Assembly (NCBI GenBank): GCA_028709385.1
Contig: JAQVXD010000006.1
Location: forward strand, 1-64,000
Length of the DNA stretch: 64,000 nt
Origin: Fermentimonas sp.
GTDB lineage: Bacteria > Bacteroidota > Bacteroidia > Bacteroidales > Dysgonomonadaceae
Direction: 5' to 3'
The notes below the pieces were generated by a model that was given only the letters and a program-made list of their open reading frames with translations, was not told the origin of the DNA and did no database searches. Each line of letters begins with the position of its first letter. The stretch's first letter is position 1. Both the position numbers and the translations under genes were made by a program. Below are positions 54,518 to 62,839 of the stretch, piece by piece.

Positions 54518-55312
54518 ATGAAAGATATTTTAAGCGAGATAATAGCACATAAAAGAATAGAAGTTGAACGACAAAAAAGAGTGGTGCCTTTTACAGAACT
54601 GGAGAGGCAGCTCTCGCAAAATGAGGGAATTGCATTCCATTCTTTAAAGGAATCACTCGAGAGATCAAAAACAGGTATAATTTCGGAGTTCAAACGACGC
54701 TCACCGAGTAAGGGTTGGTTGCATCAGGATGCTGATATAGATTTTGTTACAAAAGAGTATGAGTTGGCAGGCGCCTCTGCACTGTCTGTACTAACAGATG
54801 AGAAATACTTTGGAGGTACTCTTAATGATTTAAAAACTGCAACTAAAAACGTTCAGATACCTGTTATGAGGAAAGAGTTTATAGTTGATGAGTATCAGAT
54901 TTATGAAGCAAAACTGGCAGGTGCAAGTGCAATTTTATTAATTGCAGCTGCAATAACAACCGAGGAGTCGAAACGATTTACTGAACTTGCCAGTCAGCTG
55001 CAGCTGGATGTCCTCCTGGAGCTGCATGATCAGAAGGAAACAGATTATATAACACCGCTTAATAGTGTGATAGGTGTCAACAACAGGAATCTGGGCAGTT
55101 TTGTAACCGATTTGCAGAAGTCTTTTCGTATGGCGGAACTCCTTCCGAAAGATGCAGTATGGGTTTCAGAGAGTGGTATCTCTGACGCAGGTGTTGTAAA
55201 AGAGTTGAGGGATGCAGGTTATAAAGGTTTTCTTATCGGTGAATACTTTATGAAGTCTGGAAGACCTGGAGAAAGATTGCGAGATTTTATTCAACAGATA
55301 GAAACTGTTTGA
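54518..55312 (+). CDS. trpC: Indole-3-glycerol phosphate synthase
   Basis: Closes the indole ring from carboxyphenylamino-deoxyribulose phosphate. The barrel has the family motifs SEFKRRSPSKGW, the LTDEKYFGG region, PVMRKEFIVDEYQ, GVNNRNL and SESGI. At 264 residues it is a stand-alone TrpC with no TrpF fusion. It follows trpD by 50 bases; trpF is next after 59 bases. Confidence 0.98.
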   Translation: MKDILSEIIAHKRIEVERQKRVVPFTELERQLSQNEGIAFHSLKESLERSKTGIISEFKRRSPSKGWLHQDADIDFVTKEYELAGASALSVLTDEKYFGGTLNDLKTATKNVQIPVMRKEFIVDEYQIYEAKLAGASAILLIAAAITTEESKRFTELASQLQLDVLLELHDQKETDYITPLNSVIGVNNRNLGSFVTDLQKSFRMAELLPKDAVWVSESGISDAGVVKELRDAGYKGFLIGEYFMKSGRPGERLRDFIQQIETV

Positions 55313-55371
55313 TGTTTATAGATTATAAGCCTGATTATAAGGTTAATTGAAACATTATAAACCGTTAAATT

Positions 55372-55983
55372 ATGATTATCAAAGTATGTGGAATGCGTGA
55401 CGAAGAGAATATTCTGCAACTTGAGCAGCTGGATATCGATTGGATGGGATTCATATTCTACCCTGATTCGCCACGTTATGCGGGGAATAAGGTGAAATAC
55501 CTGCCAAGAAAGATTAAAAAGATTGGTGTGTTTGTAGACCAGAATCCTCAGATTATTCGTGACCGTGCAAAAGATAATCACCTCTTTGCAATTCAGTTGC
55601 ATGGCAGTGAGCCGCCGTGGTATTGTATTAATTTACGCGAAGAGGGTTATAAGGTGATTAAATCATTCGGGATTGAGAAAGATGGTTTCATACCAAAAGC
55701 ACAACTCAATGCTTACGAAGGCAAATGCGACTATTATCTTTTTGATACAAAAACAGACCTTTATGGCGGTTCAGGTAAGAAATTCAATTGGAGCAGACTG
55801 GCTGATTATGATGGCGAAACGCCTTTTATTTTAAGTGGCGGTATTTCTCCTGAAGATGCTGAGGAGATAAAATCCTTTAGTCACCCTAAGTTTGTGGGAA
55901 TAGATATTAACAGTCGTTTTGAAGTTTCTCCTGCAATCAAGGATAATGAAGCAATAGAATCTTTTATAAAACAATTAAGATAA
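55372..55983 (+). CDS. trpF: Phosphoribosylanthranilate isomerase
   Basis: An Amadori isomerase acting between TrpD and TrpC. The sequence opens IIKVCGMRDEEN, with the catalytic Cys in KVCG, then GFIFYPDSPRY, QLHGSE, LFDTKT and FILSGGISPEDA, a standard short TrpF of 203 residues. It is a separate gene in the operon. Confidence 0.97.
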   Translation: MIIKVCGMRDEENILQLEQLDIDWMGFIFYPDSPRYAGNKVKYLPRKIKKIGVFVDQNPQIIRDRAKDNHLFAIQLHGSEPPWYCINLREEGYKVIKSFGIEKDGFIPKAQLNAYEGKCDYYLFDTKTDLYGGSGKKFNWSRLADYDGETPFILSGGISPEDAEEIKSFSHPKFVGIDINSRFEVSPAIKDNEAIESFIKQLR

Positions 55984-56055
55984 AAAAAGTACGTAGCAAT
56001 CGGTTGATTGTAACAATAAATGAAGAATATAAATATTAGAATACTAAATATAAAA

Positions 56056-56832
56056 ATGAACAGAATTGATAAACTATTTCAGGAAAAGGAAAACAATATT
56101 TTGTCTGTATATTTTACAGCAGGTTACCCTAAACTTGATGATACCGTTAAAGTGATTCAGTCACTTGAAAAGAATGGAGTAGATATGCTTGAAATAGGTG
56201 TACCTTTCAGCGACCCGATGGCAGATGGTCCGGTAATACAGTCATCAGGTTCACAGGCACTAAAGAATGGTATGAGTCTGAAAGTTCTCTTTGACCAGTT
56301 GTCTGATATCAGACGAACAGTATCTATCCCCCTGGTCCTGATGAGTTATCTTAACCCGATTATTCAGTTCGGATTTGAAAACTATTGCCAGAAAGCAGTG
56401 AAATGCGGAATAGACGGATTAATAATACCTGATCTTCCATTTGCTGAGTATAAGGAGGACTATAAACCGATTGCAGAAAAATATGGTTTGCACGTCATTA
56501 TGCTGATTACTCCTGAAACTTCAGAAGAGCGAATCAAGCTAATCGACCAAAACACATCAGGGTTTTTATATATGGTTTCATCTGCTTCAGTAACCGGTGC
56601 CAGGAACAGTTTCAGTGAAGATAATCTGGCTTATTTCCGCAGGGTGAATGAAATGCAGCTAAATAATCACAGGTTAATTGGCTTTGGCATATCTAATAAA
56701 GAGACATTTAAAGCCGCTTGTCGTGAAGCATCAGGTGCTATCATTGGCAGTAAGTTTATCTCATTACTTGGCAGTGAAGAATCGATTGATGAAGCCGTAA
56801 AACAATTAATTATTTCTATAGATCCAAAGTGA
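56056..56832 (+). CDS. trpA: Tryptophan synthase alpha subunit
   Basis: Cleaves indole-3-glycerol phosphate and passes indole to TrpB. Catalytic landmarks are the Glu in LEIGVPFSDPMADGPVIQ, the Asp in GLIIPDLPFAEY and SVTGAR. The open frame starts 12 codons earlier (56020), but the ATG at 56056 (MNRIDKLF) matches homologues. With this gene the set for chorismate to tryptophan is complete. No terminator with a T-run was found after it; the following gene has its own promoter box. Confidence 0.97.
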   Translation: MNRIDKLFQEKENNILSVYFTAGYPKLDDTVKVIQSLEKNGVDMLEIGVPFSDPMADGPVIQSSGSQALKNGMSLKVLFDQLSDIRRTVSIPLVLMSYLNPIIQFGFENYCQKAVKCGIDGLIIPDLPFAEYKEDYKPIAEKYGLHVIMLITPETSEERIKLIDQNTSGFLYMVSSASVTGARNSFSEDNLAYFRRVNEMQLNNHRLIGFGISNKETFKAACREASGAIIGSKFISLLGSEESIDEAVKQLIISIDPK

Positions 56833-56863
56833 CATAAATCATTATTTATCGGGCAACAAATAT

Positions 56864-56871
56864 TACATTTG
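56864..56871 (+). promoter_or_regulatory. Promoter -7 box for the EamA gene
   Basis: TACATTTG (TAnnTTTG). The expected start near 56878 favours the ATG at 56913 over the TTG at 56880 as the translation start. Confidence 0.5.
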
Positions 56872-56912
56872 CAGATTATTTGTTATTGAATCCGAAAAAC
56901 GAACTACATTTT

Positions 56913-57797
56913 ATGCCACTCCAATCGCATGTTGGTGAAATTGCATCACTATTGACGGCTGTTTGCTGGACCTTTAGTGCCATTTACTTTGAGAAAGCAG
57001 GCAGAAGAGTTGGATCTTTGTCTGTAAATATTATTCGTATATTTCTTGGAGTTATTTTCTTGGGCATCACAACTTTATTCACCCGCGGAATGTTTTTTCC
57101 GATGGATGCCACCCCTTATAACTGGTTATGGTTAGGGCTTTCGGGCATTGTTGGTTTTTTTCTTGGTGACCTCTTCCTGTTCAAATCTTATACTATAATC
57201 GGTTCCCGTACTTCGCAGCTTATCATGAGTCTTGCTCCAATGATTACTGCAATTATTGGATGGTTTTTTCTTCATGAGATACTTTCTATCAAGAGTATAA
57301 TAGGAATAATTGTGAGCGTAGCAGGAATAATGATAGCTGTTGCAGGGAAAAAACTTAAACTGAATATGCCTGTCAAAGGATTTATGTACGCTTTGGGTGG
57401 TGCGTTGGGACAGGCTGTCGGACTTATTCTCAGTAAAAAAGGTATGGGCGATTATGATGCAATTGCATCCACTCAGATTCGTGCAATATTTGGATTTGCA
57501 GCATTCGCGATACTTGTGACATTTGCGAAAAGATGGAGGCGGGTGATCCTCACCACAGGAGATAGAAAAAGTATGAGTATTATCACTATTGGAACAATAT
57601 TTGGACCTTTTATCGGGGTTTCTCTTTCTCTTTATGCTGTTCAGCACACTGAAACAGGAATAGCTTCTGCACTTATGGCGCTTACTCCTATCTTTATTAT
57701 TGTACCGTCTGCAATTATGTTTAAAGAAAAAATCACTGCCCCCCAGGTAATTGGGGCAGTGATTAGTATAGTAGGTGCTTCGATTTTCTTTATTTAA
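56913..57797 (+). CDS. EamA/DMT-superfamily transporter
   Basis: An inner-membrane permease with ten predicted hydrophobic segments arranged as two EamA repeats (about 1-140 and 155-294). Conserved patterns are LTAVCWTFSAIYFEKAG at the start of the first repeat and LSLYAVQHTETGIASALMALTPIF near the end of the second. Members export amino acids or other metabolites; the location just after trpA makes tryptophan-related export conceivable, but the gene has its own promoter box, so this is weak. A perfect 11-bp hairpin sequence lies inside the coding region near the end. Confidence 0.88.
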   Translation: MPLQSHVGEIASLLTAVCWTFSAIYFEKAGRRVGSLSVNIIRIFLGVIFLGITTLFTRGMFFPMDATPYNWLWLGLSGIVGFFLGDLFLFKSYTIIGSRTSQLIMSLAPMITAIIGWFFLHEILSIKSIIGIIVSVAGIMIAVAGKKLKLNMPVKGFMYALGGALGQAVGLILSKKGMGDYDAIASTQIRAIFGFAAFAILVTFAKRWRRVILTTGDRKSMSIITIGTIFGPFIGVSLSLYAVQHTETGIASALMALTPIFIIVPSAIMFKEKITAPQVIGAVISIVGASIFFI

Positions 57798-57826
57798 AAA
57801 AACAGATCAGTTTTTATCTGAAATTA

Positions 57827-57848
57827 AATTGTAATTATAATTACAATT
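57827..57848. repeat. 22-bp perfect AT-rich palindrome between convergent genes
   Basis: A perfect palindrome centred between 57837 and 57838, half-site AATTGTAATTA. It lies in the gap between the EamA gene and the convergent oxidoreductase gene, where it could help end transcription from either side, though no T-run of note follows. Confidence 0.7.
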
Positions 57849-57889
57849 AACAACTAAAATAAAACTCTTCAAATTTTATAATACAGTAA

Positions 57890-58954
57890 TTAATGAATTT
57901 CAATAGTCCTTTTCTCTTTACTGCTTTGGAAAGCCAGCTCTATGATCTTCATAACATTACGTGCCTCTTCGGGTTTCACTGCAATCTCACATCTTCCGTT
58001 AATTGCATCTCTTAAGTTGATGAAATAATCTTTGTAATCACCTTGTTCGCTTTCAAGTTTTCCCTGAATCTTAACTCCCTTGTATTCAGTATTTATAGTT
58101 CCCCAAATCTCTTCCGGCTCTTTACCCCAGTCTTTACCTGTCGGTTTAGCACCGCCATCAAGTGTTGCCTCTTGAATATCAAGACCATACTTAACAAAAG
58201 AACCCTTCGTTCCATGTAGAAGGTAAGTAGGTCCCGGAATTCGGCAAATCATTCCAGATTTCAATGTTGCAGTCAGCCCGGGATAGTGAAGACGTACATC
58301 AAAATGATCGTCAGCTTTTGCCCACTCTCTTTGGCTATCAATAACTGCTGTCACGGCTTCCGGCATACCAAAGAACCACAATGCCTGATCTATCAGGTGT
58401 GAACCTAAATCGTAGAATATACCTGAACCGGGCAGGGGCTCTTCACGCCATGCACCTCCGGGTCTTGGATTTATGCGATACCTGTCGAAGTGAGACTCAT
58501 ACTCAACTATATCTCCCAAAAGCCCGCTTTCAAGTAATTTCTTTACTGTTTTTGTATCACTTGTGAAGCGACGATTATGATAGACTGTGAGAATTTTATT
58601 TTGCTTATCTGCTATTTCAATCAGTTCATCCGCTTCGGCCACATTCACGGTGAAAGGCTTCTCAACAACTACATGCTTTCCCGCAAGTAAAGCTTCTTTA
58701 GACCAACGGAAATGATCGGTATTTGGAGAAGTTACTATAACAAGATCAATATTCGGATCGTTTATAATACTATTTGCATCGGGAACTATTTCTGCTGACG
58801 GATACCGTTCCTTTGCAGTTTTCTGCCTTTCAGGATTGGCAGTACTAATTTTAGAAAGTTCAAATCCCTCTACAACATCTATAAATGGGGCATGAAATAC
58901 TCGGCCGGAGAGACCGTATCCAATAATACCAGTGCGAATGTTAGTTGTTGACAT
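57890..58954 (-). CDS. Gfo/Idh/MocA family oxidoreductase (cytoplasmic)
   Basis: A cytoplasmic NAD(P)-dependent oxidoreductase of 354 residues. It begins GIIGYGLSGRVFHAPF, the Rossmann loop, and holds VVVEKPFTVNVAEAD with the Glu-Lys-Pro motif. The C-terminal half has FYDLGSHLIDQALWFFG, a pattern of the scyllo-inositol/YdgJ-YhhX-like subgroup. No signal peptide is present, unlike the family member at 35.8 kb. The natural substrate is unknown; a sugar or polyol dehydrogenase is likely. A TATCTTTG box lies about 36 bases upstream. Confidence 0.93.
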   Translation of the reverse strand: MSTTNIRTGIIGYGLSGRVFHAPFIDVVEGFELSKISTANPERQKTAKERYPSAEIVPDANSIINDPNIDLVIVTSPNTDHFRWSKEALLAGKHVVVEKPFTVNVAEADELIEIADKQNKILTVYHNRRFTSDTKTVKKLLESGLLGDIVEYESHFDRYRINPRPGGAWREEPLPGSGIFYDLGSHLIDQALWFFGMPEAVTAVIDSQREWAKADDHFDVRLHYPGLTATLKSGMICRIPGPTYLLHGTKGSFVKYGLDIQEATLDGGAKPTGKDWGKEPEEIWGTINTEYKGVKIQGKLESEQGDYKDYFINLRDAINGRCEIAVKPEEARNVMKIIELAFQSSKEKRTIEIH

Positions 58955-58989
58955 AGATTAATTTTTTGTGTTTCATTAATGATGAGACT

Positions 58990-58997
58990 CAAAGATA
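58990..58997 (-). promoter_or_regulatory. Promoter -7 box for the cytoplasmic oxidoreductase
   Basis: TATCTTTG on the minus strand (TAnnTTTG), about 36 bases before the gene start and just downstream of rdgB. Confidence 0.5.
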
Positions 58998-59013
58998 ACC
59001 ATTTTTTCATAAT

Positions 59014-59592
59014 TTAATCCTTCAATAAAAACTTCATTAATTTTTGAGTTGCCAGCGCACGGTGACTAATACTGTTTTTGACGTCATCACCAAGCTCAGC
59101 AAATGTTTGATTGTAACCATCGGGTTTAAATATTGGATCGTATCCAAAACCTGCATTACCTTTTTGATCTAAAGTGATTTCACCATTTATGATACCTTCG
59201 AAATAATGCTCTTTGCTGTTTGAAATAAGAGCAATTACAGTTCTGAATCGCGCTTTTCTATTATCAGTATGTTTTAAAACATTTAGAAGTTTATTCATAT
59301 TATCTGCAGGTCTGCAAGCTTCCCCTGCATAACGAGAAGAATAAACACCAGGTAAACCAGCAAGTGCTTCCACTTCCAAACCGGTATCATCAGCAAAACA
59401 GTCATAACCATAATTATCTTTCACATATTTTGCTTTTATAAGAGCGTTTGCTTCTAAAGTTGTGCCGGTCTCTTCTATATCTTCGTGGCAGTTTATGTCA
59501 GAGAGGCTCAGAATCTGCAGTCTGCCATCAGCAATTTTACGAACCTCCTCAAGTTTATGTTTATTGTTTGTTGCAAAAACGATCTCTTTCAT
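59014..59592 (-). CDS. rdgB: XTP/dITP diphosphatase (RdgB/HAM1)
   Basis: House-cleaning enzyme that hydrolyses dITP, ITP and XTP to monophosphates, keeping deaminated purines out of DNA and RNA. The family motifs are [12 protein letters not shown], the ANALIKAKY helix, [24 protein letters not shown] with the catalytic Asp residues, and GFGYDPIF with SHRALA near the end. Length of 192 residues is normal. It lies 31 bases after the PorW-like gene, last in the aroA-led operon. Confidence 0.97.
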   Translation of the reverse strand: MKEIVFATNNKHKLEEVRKIADGRLQILSLSDINCHEDIEETGTTLEANALIKAKYVKDNYGYDCFADDTGLEVEALAGLPGVYSSRYAGEACRPADNMNKLLNVLKHTDNRKARFRTVIALISNSKEHYFEGIINGEITLDQKGNAGFGYDPIFKPDGYNQTFAELGDDVKNSISHRALATQKLMKFLLKD

Positions 59593-59623
59593 TATTATTT
59601 TTTTGCGGATAATTACACATCAA

Positions 59624-61492
59624 TTATTTAATATCTCTTTTCTGTGATCTCAACTTAAGTTCACGCTCTTTTTCTCTTTGTTTGATTTCTATTTCTCTCT
59701 TTCTCTCTCTTTCTTTAAGTTCCTTTTCCCGTTGCCTTATTCTCTCATTTCTCAGCTGTTCCCTTTTCTTAAGTTGATCAGATCTGTCGATAACATTAAC
59801 AGACTCTTTTGTCCTTTGCATCATTTCAGCTGCTTTTTGTTCGAGCGTCGACTTTAATTCCCTAATCACTTCCGCCGTTGCCTTTTCATCTGAAACCTTT
59901 AAAGAATCACCACCCGACACAGAGATTGAATCCGGTTTCAAAGATAATGATTCCTCAACATAATTTTTATCTTCTTTAGTTTCTGCCTTCAATAATCCTT
60001 CTTCCTGATGCAAAATTTCTGCTGCAGTTATATCCTCTGGGATTTTATCAATATTTGATAAATAGAATAATTTGTAATCTTCCAAAGAGTTGTTTTGAAG
60101 GATTTTATAATTCTCCACTGAAATTATTACCGGTGTGATGCTACCGGCTAAAGTTGATCTGTAAATTGTATCCGACCGGAGTAACTGAAGATAATTAGAA
60201 GCATCTTCGAAAGAGTTGAAGGATTCGAGTTTAAGAGCATCATGCATATTTAATCTTATAGGTGTGATATTATAGGTACGGAGTTTAAATTTAGAGAAAT
60301 TAAAATTTGCCGTGGTATAAAGCAGTTCATTTATTCTGACAGATTGATCTGAAGGTAAAAGTATAAGTAAATGCGGAGACAGTTTATCTGTTGTAAACTC
60401 TTTATTAACTTCAGTGTTTGAATCTTTTTTCAGTACAGGATTAGTTATATCTCTTTTTAAATTAGCCTCCCAATAAAGGTGAAAAGTATCTTTATAATTG
60501 AGTTGAGAATTTTCATCGGAGGCAGAAACTACCTTATCAGAAACAGTTTTTATTTCTTCTTTAATCAGGTTTTGCTTAAGTAATAAAGCAATAGAGTCAG
60601 CCTGCTGTTTTCCTGAAGATAATGCAAGCTGATAGTCAGTTGCATTTAGATATAGATCTTTTGGAGTATTTATCCTCTTCAAATCTTTAAAAGAATTCAA
60701 AGCTCTCCCGTAATCCCCTGTCAATACATAAAGCTGACCAAGCAGAAACTGCAATCGTTTTTTTCTTATTGAGTTTTTCTCACCTTCAATTTCTTTTCTT
60801 ATCAAAGGTGCAGCTTCTGTAAACTGTCCACTCTCTAATAAATAGTGAGCCTGAAACTCAGTAAATAGTCTGTTCAGTTTATCTGGCAATTTGCGACTAT
60901 TAAGGATGTAAATCAGGTTCTGAGCATCATAATACCTTTTCATTTCGGTATACGCTCTCAACATCCATATTTGTACTTCTGACCTCTTGTTCAGATCATC
61001 AGGGAATATTTTTACTGTTACAGAAAACACAGACAGTGCCTGATCATAATCGCCATTCTGAAGATGAGCCTTTCCCAACAGAAGCCATACGTTGTAAATA
61101 AAAGGGTTAAATTCTTCCTGTCTCAGCCAGTTCCTGTACTCTTCAGAATATGCTTTAGCAGGATCTCTTCTTGGCTTTGCAGATATTGAGTGATCGCTGA
61201 TTGCCTTTTCAGTCTTATCAATAACAATGTCGAAAGGTCCCCCCGCCTGCAATTTATCTTTATCTGAATAGTAAGGAAACATCGATAGTAATTCAAAACT
61301 GTTTTCCGGAAAGATTGTCAGTGGGTCATCCAGTAAATTATCGTAAGTTTCCTGAGTACTATGGAAGATGTTGTAGCGTGTTCTAAGTTCATGGTACGCA
61401 CGAGAAGAGGGAGTGTTTCTCCCGGTTGAACAACTTAGACCGAGAATAACACACAACGACGACAAGAAAATATTTCCTGATTTTCTCTTCAA
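59624..61492 (-). CDS. TPR lipoprotein, PorW/SprE-like
   Basis: A lipid-anchored protein (lipobox GLSC) of 622 residues with an N-terminal motif SRAYHELRTRYNIFHSTQ like that of PorW/SprE, a type IX secretion accessory lipoprotein. TPR units occupy about residues 130-300 (for example WLLLGKAHLQNGDYDQALSVF, split here). The central part is less regular, and the final 60 residues are an unusually charged Arg/Glu/Lys helix (LKERERKREIEIKQREK type). PorW is thought to link the secretion motor to the outer-membrane complex. No other secretion genes adjoin it, though porX is in this window. The PorW assignment is by resemblance and moderate. Confidence 0.72.
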   Translation of the reverse strand: MKRKSGNIFLSSLCVILGLSCSTGRNTPSSRAYHELRTRYNIFHSTQETYDNLLDDPLTIFPENSFELLSMFPYYSDKDKLQAGGPFDIVIDKTEKAISDHSISAKPRRDPAKAYSEEYRNWLRQEEFNPFIYNVWLLLGKAHLQNGDYDQALSVFSVTVKIFPDDLNKRSEVQIWMLRAYTEMKRYYDAQNLIYILNSRKLPDKLNRLFTEFQAHYLLESGQFTEAAPLIRKEIEGEKNSIRKKRLQFLLGQLYVLTGDYGRALNSFKDLKRINTPKDLYLNATDYQLALSSGKQQADSIALLLKQNLIKEEIKTVSDKVVSASDENSQLNYKDTFHLYWEANLKRDITNPVLKKDSNTEVNKEFTTDKLSPHLLILLPSDQSVRINELLYTTANFNFSKFKLRTYNITPIRLNMHDALKLESFNSFEDASNYLQLLRSDTIYRSTLAGSITPVIISVENYKILQNNSLEDYKLFYLSNIDKIPEDITAAEILHQEEGLLKAETKEDKNYVEESLSLKPDSISVSGGDSLKVSDEKATAEVIRELKSTLEQKAAEMMQRTKESVNVIDRSDQLKKREQLRNERIRQREKELKERERKREIEIKQREKERELKLRSQKRDIK

Positions 61493-61540
61493 TTCAGCAT
61501 ACTGTTGTTTTCTAGTATTATTAACTCTAAAAGTGAGACT

Positions 61541-62389
61541 TTATTGTTTTACAGTATCACTAACAGGTCTGTTTGCAGTATGCAATATTATATTATTTAC
61601 GACTTTAGCTATAAAGTACATCAGAATAAGTACAAAAATAATAAATGCACCGGAAGGTACATTAAGGTAGTAAGACAGGAATAACCCCAAAACACATCCG
61701 ATAAAACTGAAGATAATAGAAAGTGATATTATTTTGGAGTAATTGACAGTAAACAGGTTAGCTGTCATTTGAGGAACCGTTATAAGTGACATAAGAAGTA
61801 CAATCCCTACAAGCCTTATACTTAGCACGATTGTAACAGCTATGAATAACATCATCGTATATTCTATGAACTGGGTAGGTATTCGTCTTGTCCTGGCAAA
61901 TTCAGAGTCAAATGAAACAGAGATAATATCGTGGTAAAACAGTACAAAAAACAGCACGAGGATTATTGATAGAATTATTAAAGACAATATATCCGTACGC
62001 GTAATGGTAAGTATATTTCCAAAAAGATATTCTGAAAGATTAGGGGCATAGCCCGGAGTAAGAAATGTGAGAACAATACCGATAGCCATACCCAGCGACC
62101 AGAACACAGCTATTGCAGAATCCTCTCTAACGCCCTGTTTTCGTGATAACCATTGAATACCGAACGCGGAGAAAATAGAAAAAATCATTGCTGAAAGAAT
62201 CGGCGGCAGCGAAAAATAAAAGCCAATGCCCAATCCCCCGAAAGAAGCGTGTGTAATACCGCCGCTAATGAATACAAGTCGCCTTGAGACTACATATGTG
62301 CCAATGATTCCGCAGGCTATGCTTGCAAACAGACTGCCAATGATGGCATTCCTGAAAAAGGCATAATCAAAAAGTTCAACTATATTCAT
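61541..62389 (-). CDS. Metal ABC transporter permease (ZnuB/MntB family)
   Basis: An inner-membrane permease of the ABC-3 family importing zinc, manganese or iron, with about eight membrane segments. The family pattern is clear: GTYVVSRRLVFISGGITHASFGGLGIG near the start and VRLVGIVLLMSLITVPQ-like sequence in the second half (read here as IRLVGIVLLMSLITVPQMTA). At 282 residues it is complete. The ATPase and solute-binding protein of such a transporter are not in this window, so it is an orphan here. It lies 14 bases after a small Cys/His membrane protein and 48 bases before the PorW-like gene. Confidence 0.93.
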   Translation of the reverse strand: MNIVELFDYAFFRNAIIGSLFASIACGIIGTYVVSRRLVFISGGITHASFGGLGIGFYFSLPPILSAMIFSIFSAFGIQWLSRKQGVREDSAIAVFWSLGMAIGIVLTFLTPGYAPNLSEYLFGNILTITRTDILSLIILSIILVLFFVLFYHDIISVSFDSEFARTRRIPTQFIEYTMMLFIAVTIVLSIRLVGIVLLMSLITVPQMTANLFTVNYSKIISLSIIFSFIGCVLGLFLSYYLNVPSGAFIIFVLILMYFIAKVVNNIILHTANRPVSDTVKQ

Positions 62390-62403
62390 TATTGATTACA
62401 ACA

Positions 62404-62835
62404 TCAAGCGTGCATTTTGTGCATTCTCAGTTCATTCACAAACATCAGAACTTCGTCTTTCATCTGATCAGGAACAGATATACTTCTCATCTGAAGGCTT
62501 CTTACCCATCTTGGCTTCTCTTCATCCAAAATTGTATAAAACACCTCTCTGAACTCTTCAACTTCAGTTTCATTGAATCTTGAAGAATCACGATATGAGT
62601 ATTTGTCAAGCTCCTCATCATCAAAATATTCGGGCTTCTCTGCAAATGCCGCAATCAGACTGTCCTTTTCACATATCTCGTGAGCTCCGCAGCAACCGCC
62701 CTGACTCAGGTCTATTGCAGGAGGTGGTAATTCGCGTTCAGTGGTATTTCCTCTTTTACGTTGTATATAATTTGTGATTGTAAGTGCTACAACAAAAAAC
62801 AATACTATAGCGATAAATAATACAATAGGTTGCAT
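62404..62835 (-). CDS. Single-TM membrane protein with CC-x2-H-x2-C motif
   Basis: A 143-residue protein that I cannot assign to a named family. One N-terminal membrane helix (about 3-24) is followed by a short basic segment and then GGCCGAHEICEKD (about residues 46-58), a compact cluster of three Cys and one His that could bind a metal. The soluble remainder is acidic, with YFDDEELDKYSYRDSSRF and a C-terminus of WVRSLQMRSISVP. It starts 4 bases after aroA and precedes a metal transporter permease, so a role in metal handling is an inference from motif and position. Confidence 0.6.
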   Translation of the reverse strand: MQPIVLFIAIVLFFVVALTITNYIQRKRGNTTERELPPPAIDLSQGGCCGAHEICEKDSLIAAFAEKPEYFDDEELDKYSYRDSSRFNETEVEEFREVFYTILDEEKPRWVRSLQMRSISVPDQMKDEVLMFVNELRMHKMHA

Positions 62836-62839
62836 AATT

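Noticed and set aside
56834..56849. ATAAAT/ATTTAT repeat after trpA as a terminator
   Set aside because: The stem has only A-T pairs and is followed by CGGG rather than a T-run.
57132..57647. 171-codon minus-strand open frame
   Set aside because: It is antisense to the EamA gene; its Cys/Ser/Lys/Asn-rich product is typical of the complement of a membrane protein gene.
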